DNA of 5,446 bases from Faecalimonas sp. (GTDB lineage Bacteria > Bacillota_A > Clostridia > Lachnospirales > Lachnospiraceae). Each line of letters begins with the position of its first letter. Within the stretch, counting starts at the first letter, position 1. A model generated the notes under the pieces. It was not told the DNA's origin and did no database searches. It was given only the letters and a program-made list of their open reading frames with translations. Location of the stretch: contig JAPFCT010000219.1 of assembly GCA_026169575.1 (NCBI GenBank), positions 1 to 5,446 of the forward strand, read 5' to 3'. A program made the translations under genes and the position numbers. This document shows, one piece after another, positions 1 through 5,446 of this stretch.

Positions 1-823
1 CCAGAATATCTGCCGATAGTTCAGGCGGCGTCTGCTCCAGCACATGGATCACCGCCTCCACAATCTGCTCTGCCACCTCCCGGAGTACTCCCTCTGTCTC
101 TGAAGATGTGACCGTCACTGTCTTTGGAAGTCCGGTCACAAGGTTCCGTCCCCGGACCTCCAATTCCAGCTCTTCTTCCGTCGGATACACTGTACCCACC
201 TTGATCTTAATCTCTTCCGCAGTACGCTCTCCCACCAGCATATTTTGCTTTTTTCGCATATAGCGGGCGATCGCCTCATCAAAATCATCTCCGGCTGTCT
301 TTACAGACGTGTGTACAACTGCTGCCCCAAGCGAAATCACTGCTACATCTGTCGTCCCGCCTCCGATATCGACGATCATGTTGCCGAACGGCTTCATAAT
401 ATCAAGACCGGCTCCGATCGCTGCTGCCACCGGTTCTTCTACAAGACAGACCTCCCTCGCACCTGCAGCATAGGCAGCTTCTTCCACCGCTTTTTTCTCC
501 ACCTCTGTGATCTGGCACGGGACACAGATGCTGATCCGGGGTTTTTTGAGCATTCTTCGCCCAAGCGACTTCTGTACAAAATATTTGATCATCTTCTCTG
601 TGACTGTATAGTCTGACACGACTCCTTTTTGCAAAGGTCTGACTGCGATCATATTTCCCGGCGTTCTGCCAAGCATCAGCCTTGCTTCTTCCCCGATCGC
701 CCTTATCTCCTTCGTATTCCGGTCGATCGCCACTACCGCCGGCTCCTTTAATACGACTCCTTTTCCTTTCAGGAACACGAGCACACTCGCAGTTCCCAGA
801 TCAATTCCGATGTCTGCAGCCAT
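1..823 (-). CDS. mreB: Rod shape-determining protein MreB (bacterial actin), C-terminus cut by the window edge
   Basis: MreB is an actin-like ATPase that forms membrane-bound filaments and directs the elongation machinery for lateral peptidoglycan synthesis. The frame runs open from the ATG at 821-823 to the left edge, giving 274 codons with no stop. Full-length proteins are about 330-345 residues, so about 60-70 C-terminal residues, including the adenosine-binding GGG motif, are off-window. Actin-fold landmarks are the phosphate-1 motif DLGTAS (residues 8-13), the EEPVAAAIGAGL segment (129-140) bearing the conserved glutamates near the catalytic site, the phosphate-2 motif DIGGGTTD (152-159), GERTAEEIKIKVG (198-210) and the family signature EQTPPELSADI (263-273). 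The frame was read by hand from the sequence. It lies on the same strand as uvrA, 124 bases downstream, and mreC and mreD would be expected further on (outside the window, not seen). The paralogues Mbl and MreBH are alternatives that cannot be fully separated without the C-terminus and a tree; a member of the MreB/Mbl family is certain. Confidence 0.93.
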   Translation of the reverse strand, partial: MAADIGIDLGTASVLVFLKGKGVVLKEPAVVAIDRNTKEIRAIGEEARLMLGRTPGNMIAVRPLQKGVVSDYTVTEKMIKYFVQKSLGRRMLKKPRISICVPCQITEVEKKAVEEAAYAAGAREVCLVEEPVAAAIGAGLDIMKPFGNMIVDIGGGTTDVAVISLGAAVVHTSVKTAGDDFDEAIARYMRKKQNMLVGERTAEEIKIKVGTVYPTEEELELEVRGRNLVTGLPKTVTVTSSETEGVLREVAEQIVEAVIHVLEQTPPELSADIL

Positions 824-947
824 CCCGACTCCCCTTTCTTTTCCGCTTCTTTCCGGTACAACCTCTGATTCTTACACATACCCCATCGGTTCACACATCT
901 TAATTCAATATGTTTCCTCCATCATCTCTGGTCCTGTCACATCCATG
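824..947 (-). other. uvrA-mreB intergenic spacer, no terminator seen
   Basis: This 124-base gap separates the uvrA stop from the mreB start. I find no GC-rich hairpin followed by a T-run in the gene direction, so uvrA transcripts may read through into mreB. I cannot point to a promoter with good -35 and -10 boxes; a TTGAAT (903-908) has no matching -10 at the usual distance. A strong ribosome-binding-like GGAGG (916-920) is too far from any start codon to serve a recognisable gene. Two tiny frames (946-905 with 13 codons; 898-872 with 8 codons) occur here and are most likely chance. Confidence 0.5.
829..837 (-). promoter_or_regulatory. Ribosome binding site of mreB
   Basis: The minus-strand bases AAAGGGGAG end five bases before the ATG at 821-823. 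This is a fair match to a Firmicute Shine-Dalgarno. It supports that ATG as the start, as does the family-typical N-terminus MAADIGIDLGTA. Confidence 0.65.
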
Positions 948-3794
948 CTATTCTTGTGCCAGCATTGGTGCAATATATTTTCCGGTATAAGAATGTTCGG
1001 AAACCGCAATCTGCTCCGGCGTACCTTTCGCGATCACTGTACCACCTTTGTCTCCTCCCTCCGGACCGATATCGATAATATAATCTGCTGTCTTGATCAC
1101 ATCCAGATTGTGCTCGATGACTACTACTGTATTTCCATCTGCGGAAAGCTTCTGTAAAATCTCTGTAAGTTTGTGCACATCTGCAAAATGCAGTCCGGTT
1201 GTAGGCTCATCCAAAATATAGACTGTTCTTCCGGTACTCCGCTTGCTGAGTTCCGCCGCAAGCTTAATCCGCTGCGCTTCCCCTCCGGACAGTGTCGTGG
1301 ACGGCTGTCCAAGACGGATATACGACAATCCCACATCATACAATGTCTCCATTTTTCTGCGGATACTCGGCACATTTTCAAAGAAATGCAGCGCCTCCTC
1401 CACAGTCATATTGAGCACATCATAAATATTTTTCCCTTTATATTTTACCTCCAACGTCTCGCGGTTATACCTCTTTCCATGGCAAACTTCACAAGGTACG
1501 TACACGTCCGGCAAAAAGTGCATCTCAATCTTCAGAATTCCATCTCCGCTGCACGCCTCACAGCGTCCGCCTTTCACATTAAAACTGAACCTTCCTTTCT
1601 TATACCCTCTTGCCTTTGCATCCGCCGTCGCAGCAAACAGATCCCGGATCAGATCGAACACACCCGTATAGGTTGCAGGATTGGATCTCGGTGTCCTTCC
1701 GATCGGGGACTGGTCAATATTGATCACCTTGTCCACCTGTTCCAGCCCTTCGATTCGCGTATGTTTTCCCGGAATCGTGCGGGCTCGGTTCAGTTCCTTC
1801 GCAAGCGCTTTATATAAAATCTCATTGACGAGCGAACTTTTTCCAGATCCGGAAACCCCAGTCACGCATGTCATAACCCCAAGCGGAATCTCCACATCGA
1901 TGTTTTTCAGATTGTTCTCCTTCGCCCCGATGATTTTTAAAAATCCTTTTGGCTCCTTTCTCACATCCGGAACCGGAATCTTCTTCCTTCCACTCAGATA
2001 AGCGCCCGTCACCGATTTTTTATTTTTCATGATCTCTTTGGCAGTACCTGCCGCCACGACCTCTCCGCCATGTTCACCTGCCCCCGGACCGATGTCAACA
2101 ATATAATCGGCTTCCTTCATCGTATCTTCATCATGTTCCACGACGATCAGCGTATTTCCAAGATCTCTCAGATGTTTCAGCGTCTTCAGCAGCTTGTCAT
2201 TATCTCTCTGATGCAGACCGATACTCGGTTCATCCAGAATGTATGCCACACCTACAAGTCCGGAACCAATCTGTGTCGCCAGACGGATCCGCTGCGCCTC
2301 TCCTCCCGACAAGGTCCCCGTCGCCCGGGAAAGTGTGAGATAATCTAATCCCACATCCATGAGAAAATTAGTCCGTGCTTTGATCTCCTTCAGGATCTGA
2401 CCTCCGATCAGTTCCTGCGTCTCTGTCAGCACCAGCTCTCCCAGGAATTTCTGAAGTTTCTCAATCGATAATGCAGTCACTTCTGCAATGTTCATCCCGC
2501 CTACCGTAACGGCAAGCGCATCTTTTTTCAGGCGCTGCCCGCCGCAGGTATGGCACGGCGTAATCCTCATAAATGACTCATACTCTGCTTTCATTGTCTC
2601 AGATCCCGTCTCCCGGTAACGGCGCTCAACATTGCGGAGAAGCCCTTCAAATGCGACATCATAGATTCCCTCACCGCGCTGCCCTTTGTAATATACCTTC
2701 ACTTCTTTTCCATCGGTTCCGTGGATCAGCACATGCTTAATCTCCTCCGGATATTCCTCAAACGGTGTGTCCAGATCAAACTTGTACTCCTTACAAAGCG
2801 CCTCAAGAATTGCTCTTGTAAAGCTTCCCTTGTCGGTACATGACTGCCATCCGATCACAGCGATCGCACCTTCATTGATGCTCAGCTTCTGATCCGGAAT
2901 CATCAGATCGATATCAAATTCCATCTTATATCCAAGTCCATAGCAATCCGGACATGCGCCAAACGGATTGTTAAATGAAAAGCTTCTCGGTTCGATCTCC
3001 TCGATACTGATCCCACAGTCCGGACATGCAAAACTCTGGCTGAAATTCAGCGTTTCTCCGCCGATCACATCGACCTGAAGCAGACCTTCTGCCAGTGTCA
3101 GTACGCTTTCGATCGAGTCTGACAACCGCTTTTCAATCCCTTCCCGGACGATCAGACGGTCCACCACAATTTCTATATGGTGTTTGATATTTTTATCCAG
3201 TGTGATCTCTTCTGTCAGCTCATACATATTTCCATCTACCCGCACACGGACATACCCACTTCGCTTTGCCTTTTCAAACAACTTCGCGTGCGTTCCCTTA
3301 CGCCCCCGCACTACCGGAGCGAGCAGCTGGATCTTCGTCCCTTCCGGCAGCTCCATAATCTGATCTGTCATCTGATCCACTGTCTGCTTTTTGATTTCCT
3401 TTCCACACTTCGGACAGTGAGGAATACCGATCCGTGCATACAGCAACCGGAAGTAATCATAAATCTCTGTCACAGTTCCGACTGTCGAACGCGGATTCCG
3501 GTTTGTAGACTTCTGGTCAATCGAGATTGCCGGAGAAAGTCCCTCGATACTCTCCACATTCGGCTTTTCCATCTGCCCGAGAAACTGTCTGGCATAAGAA
3601 GATAACGATTCCATATACCTTCTCTGTCCCTCCGCATAAATCGTATCGAATGCCAGTGAAGATTTTCCCGATCCACTCAGCCCCGTCAATACAACAAGCT
3701 CATTTCTCGGAATATCCACATCTATATTTTTCAGATTATGCTCATTTGCACCTCTGATCTTAATGTATTGCTTTTTCTCTGATTTGCGTGCCAT
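948..3794 (-). CDS. uvrA: Excinuclease ABC subunit A (UvrA), complete
   Basis: UvrA is the dimeric ABC-type ATPase that scans DNA for bulky lesions and loads UvrB in nucleotide excision repair. The product is 948 residues, normal for the family, and ends in TAG at 948-950. The first ATPase half has Walker [10 protein letters not shown] at residues 38-46, the signature [12 protein letters not shown] at 495-506, Walker [12 protein letters not shown] at 518-528 and the switch His554. The second half has Walker [10 protein letters not shown] at 646-654, [12 protein letters not shown] at 835-846, [11 protein letters not shown] at 859-869 and His895. Zinc-site cysteines are present: C257/C260 with C281/C284, and C745/C748 with C768/C771. 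C127/C130 and C414/C417 may form a third site, as structurally described for Bacillus-type UvrA; that pairing is my inference. The UvrB-binding and insertion domains lie between the first Walker A and signature. All catalytic residues are intact, there is no frameshift, and the start is fixed by a ribosome binding site and an in-frame upstream stop. The best-matching alternative is the UvrA2 class of drug-resistance paralogues, but those usually lack the UvrB-binding region and are not next to uvrB. Confidence 0.99.
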   Translation of the reverse strand: MARKSEKKQYIKIRGANEHNLKNIDVDIPRNELVVLTGLSGSGKSSLAFDTIYAEGQRRYMESLSSYARQFLGQMEKPNVESIEGLSPAISIDQKSTNRNPRSTVGTVTEIYDYFRLLYARIGIPHCPKCGKEIKKQTVDQMTDQIMELPEGTKIQLLAPVVRGRKGTHAKLFEKAKRSGYVRVRVDGNMYELTEEITLDKNIKHHIEIVVDRLIVREGIEKRLSDSIESVLTLAEGLLQVDVIGGETLNFSQSFACPDCGISIEEIEPRSFSFNNPFGACPDCYGLGYKMEFDIDLMIPDQKLSINEGAIAVIGWQSCTDKGSFTRAILEALCKEYKFDLDTPFEEYPEEIKHVLIHGTDGKEVKVYYKGQRGEGIYDVAFEGLLRNVERRYRETGSETMKAEYESFMRITPCHTCGGQRLKKDALAVTVGGMNIAEVTALSIEKLQKFLGELVLTETQELIGGQILKEIKARTNFLMDVGLDYLTLSRATGTLSGGEAQRIRLATQIGSGLVGVAYILDEPSIGLHQRDNDKLLKTLKHLRDLGNTLIVVEHDEDTMKEADYIVDIGPGAGEHGGEVVAAGTAKEIMKNKKSVTGAYLSGRKKIPVPDVRKEPKGFLKIIGAKENNLKNIDVEIPLGVMTCVTGVSGSGKSSLVNEILYKALAKELNRARTIPGKHTRIEGLEQVDKVINIDQSPIGRTPRSNPATYTGVFDLIRDLFAATADAKARGYKKGRFSFNVKGGRCEACSGDGILKIEMHFLPDVYVPCEVCHGKRYNRETLEVKYKGKNIYDVLNMTVEEALHFFENVPSIRRKMETLYDVGLSYIRLGQPSTTLSGGEAQRIKLAAELSKRSTGRTVYILDEPTTGLHFADVHKLTEILQKLSADGNTVVVIEHNLDVIKTADYIIDIGPEGGDKGGTVIAKGTPEQIAVSEHSYTGKYIAPMLAQE

Positions 3795-3918
3795 CTCTTA
3801 CCTCTTCTCTATTCTATTTCTCTATCGTTTGCTCTTCTGCGCTTTTTATTCCATCTTTTTCTTTTCTGGTCAGCTTTTCGTCATCTGCAGCCCTGATCCT
3901 TTTTCTTTTTTCAGCATT
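3795..3918 (-). other. uvrB-uvrA intergenic spacer, purine-rich leader
   Basis: This 124-base gap contains only 24 pyrimidines on the coding strand by hand count, so it is about 80% purine, with several A-rich runs. I see no terminator reading in the gene direction: no strong hairpin is followed by a T-run on the minus strand. I also see no convincing promoter and no LexA-type GAAC-N4-GTTC palindrome. The simplest reading is that uvrB and uvrA share one transcript and that this is an unstructured translation leader for uvrA. A 15-codon frame (3917-3870) starts two bases after the uvrB stop codon, but there is no evidence that it is a gene. Confidence 0.6.
3801..3808 (-). promoter_or_regulatory. 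Ribosome binding site of uvrA
   Basis: On the minus strand the bases AGAAGAGG end six bases before the uvrA ATG, a suitable Shine-Dalgarno position. An in-frame TAA sits two codons upstream of the ATG (3798-3800), so no longer N-terminus is possible. This fixes the start at 3794. Confidence 0.75.
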
Positions 3919-5446
3919 TTAGTCTTCCAGTTCCTGCAGTTTCTTCTTAAATTCGATCAACTGGTCTCTCAACTCTGCCGCCGCCTCAAAATTCAATTCT
4001 GCTGCCGCTTTCTTCATCTTCTTATTGATGTCCCTGATCACTGCCTGCAATTCCTTTTCACTCATAGATTCCGGATCTTTTTCCAGTTTCATATCATCTG
4101 AAGAAACTTTCTTGGAAATACTGATCAGATCCCTCACAGACTTACGGATCGTCTGCGGAGTGATTCCATGTGCCTCATTATATTCCATCTGAACCTGACG
4201 CCTTCTCTTCGTCTCCTCGATGGCCGCTTTCATCGAATCTGTCATCGTATCTGCATACATGATGACATGCCCCTCCGCATTTCTCGCAGCACGGCCGATC
4301 GTCTGGATCAGGGAAGTCTCTGAACGCAGAAATCCTTCCTTATCTGCATCAAGAATCGCGACAAGTGTGATCTCCGGAATATCCAGTCCTTCTCTCAAAA
4401 GGTTGATTCCTACAAGAACATCAAACACATCCATACGCATATCCCGAATAATCTCTGTCCGCTCCAGCGTGTCGATATCTGAATGAAGATATTTCACACG
4501 GATTCCAAGTTCTCTCATATAATCTGTTAAATCTTCTGCCATCCGCTTCGTCAAGGTTGTGATCAGAACTTTATTCTTCTTTGCGATCTCCTTGTTCACT
4601 TCACCGATCAGATCATCAATCTGACCTTCCACCGGGCGCACTTCCACTTCCGGATCAAGAAGTCCGGTCGGACGGATCACCTGTTCTGCCCGGAGAAGCT
4701 CATTTCTCTCCTCATATTCTCCCGGCGTCGCAGAAACAAACAGCATCTGGTTGACCTTACTTTCGAATTCCTCAAAATTCAGAGGACGGTTGTCCATCGC
4801 CGATGGAAGCCTGAATCCATAATCCACCAAAGTCTTCTTGCGGGAGCGGTCCCCCGCATACATGCCTCCGATCTGCGGGATCGTCTTATGTGACTCATCG
4901 ATCATAATGATGAAATCGTCCGGAAAATAATCGATCAGCGTATGCGGCGCCTCCCCCGGCTCCAACCCAGTCAGATGTCTCGAATAATTCTCAATCCCTG
5001 AACAGAATCCCGCCTCTCTCATCATCTCAATATCAAAATTCGTCCGCTCCGCAATCCTCTGTGCCTCCAGAAGCTTGTCCTCACTCTTAAAGTATCTGAC
5101 CTGCTCCTCCAGTTCTTCCTCGATCGCCTTTGTTGCCCGGTCAATACTTTCCTTCGACACAACATAATGGGATGCCGGGAAAATCGCAACATGGTTTAAC
5201 TCGCTCTTAATCTCCCCCGTCAGCAGGTCGATCTCTGTAATACGCTCAATCTCATCCCCGAAAAATTCCACCCGGATTGCATAGTCTTCCGAGATTGCCG
5301 GGAAAATCTCCAGCACATCCCCTCTCACCCGGAATGTTCCTCGCTTAAAATCCATATCATTTCTGTCATACTGGATCTCGATCAGCTTCGCGATCACCTC
5401 ATCCCGGTCCTTGATCATGCCTGGTCTGAGCGAGATCACCATCTCC
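3919..5446 (-). CDS. uvrB: Excinuclease ABC subunit B (UvrB), N-terminus cut by the window edge
   Basis: UvrB is the damage-verifying helicase-like subunit of cytoplasmic nucleotide excision repair. It is loaded by UvrA, clamps DNA at the lesion and recruits UvrC for incision. The frame is open from the right edge to a TAA at 3919-3921, giving 508 visible codons. Family members are about 660 residues, so roughly 150 N-terminal residues, including the Walker A motif and the DNA-clamping beta-hairpin, lie outside the window. The Met at 5440-5442 is internal, since the preceding codon (Glu) continues the frame and the family alignment. Visible superfamily 2 motifs are the Walker B DESH (4888-4899), a SAT motif (residues 237-239 counted from that Met), the [13 protein letters not shown] motif (345-357) and the arginine-finger motif QTIGRAAR (4282-4305). 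A C-terminal UVR motif (about residues 462-502, rich in Lys, Glu and Ala) is the region that contacts UvrC and UvrA. No frameshift or missing residue was seen. It is followed after 124 bases by uvrA on the same strand, the usual uvrBA arrangement. Any SOS-regulated promoter would lie beyond the right edge. Confidence 0.97.
   Translation of the reverse strand, partial: EMVISLRPGMIKDRDEVIAKLIEIQYDRNDMDFKRGTFRVRGDVLEIFPAISEDYAIRVEFFGDEIERITEIDLLTGEIKSELNHVAIFPASHYVVSKESIDRATKAIEEELEEQVRYFKSEDKLLEAQRIAERTNFDIEMMREAGFCSGIENYSRHLTGLEPGEAPHTLIDYFPDDFIIMIDESHKTIPQIGGMYAGDRSRKKTLVDYGFRLPSAMDNRPLNFEEFESKVNQMLFVSATPGEYEERNELLRAEQVIRPTGLLDPEVEVRPVEGQIDDLIGEVNKEIAKKNKVLITTLTKRMAEDLTDYMRELGIRVKYLHSDIDTLERTEIIRDMRMDVFDVLVGINLLREGLDIPEITLVAILDADKEGFLRSETSLIQTIGRAARNAEGHVIMYADTMTDSMKAAIEETKRRRQVQMEYNEAHGITPQTIRKSVRDLISISKKVSSDDMKLEKDPESMSEKELQAVIRDINKKMKKAAAELNFEAAAELRDQLIEFKKKLQELED

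Noticed and set aside
245..616. 123-codon plus-strand reading frame
   Set aside because: It is antisense to the clear mreB frame and rich in Cys, His and Arg as shadow frames usually are.
881..892. Possible SOS (LexA) box in the uvrA-mreB gap
   Set aside because: Only the half-site GAAC is present on the minus strand; the partner position reads GGGG instead of GTTC.
824..947. Both intergenic gaps are exactly 124 bases
   Set aside because: The two gaps share no sequence similarity beyond purine richness, so equal length is coincidence and not a repeat.
1173..1817. 214-codon plus-strand reading frame
   Set aside because: It lies entirely antisense within uvrA, its translation has no family-like pattern, and it is expected as a shadow of a strongly biased coding strand.
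3868..3911. Possible plus-strand terminator: GGTCAG pairing with CTGATCC, followed by a T-run at 3900-3911
   Set aside because: The stem is only six pairs with a bulge and a loop of about 19 bases. It points against the direction of all genes and there is no plus-strand gene for it to end.
3763..4101. 112-codon plus-strand frame with a hydrophobic, Phe-rich look
   Set aside because: It spans the end of uvrB, the purine-rich gap and the start of uvrA on the opposite strand. The Phe, Leu and Ser richness is simply the complement of a purine-rich strand, not a membrane protein.
1..5446. Search for a new defence, mobile or RNA-based system
   Set aside because: Nearly all bases are covered by three intact housekeeping genes in normal order. 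There are no direct repeats, array-like spacing, tRNA-like folds, transposase motifs or composition breaks that I can see.

Overview
The window looks like ordinary chromosomal DNA from a low-to-mid-GC Firmicute, most likely a clostridial gut bacterium of the Lachnospiraceae. This is a judgement from the MreB and Uvr protein sequences and from the gene order, not from a database search. All real genes lie on the minus strand and read from the right edge towards the left in the order uvrB - uvrA - mreB. Every long plus-strand reading frame is a shadow of one of these three genes.

Layout in transcription order. (1) 5446-3919: the C-terminal three quarters of UvrB, with its start beyond the right edge. 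(2) 3918-3795: a 124-base gap, about 80% purine on the coding strand, that ends in the uvrA ribosome binding site. (3) 3794-948: a complete uvrA of 948 codons with both ATPase modules and all expected cysteine pairs. (4) 947-824: a second 124-base gap with no recognisable terminator and a ribosome binding site just before mreB. (5) 823-1: the first 274 codons of an MreB-type bacterial actin, cut by the left edge. It has no stop codon inside the window but is open throughout.

UvrA and UvrB work together in nucleotide excision repair. UvrA finds bulky lesions and loads UvrB, which verifies the damage and recruits the UvrC nuclease (not in this window). MreB polymerises under the membrane and organises lateral cell-wall synthesis. 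It has no known part in excision repair, so its position probably reflects chromosome order or transcriptional read-through.

I found no mobile element, CRISPR array, RNA gene, prophage, toxin-antitoxin pair or candidate new defence system. The observations in Part 2 are modest and concern the two intergenic gaps and small sequence peculiarities of MreB.
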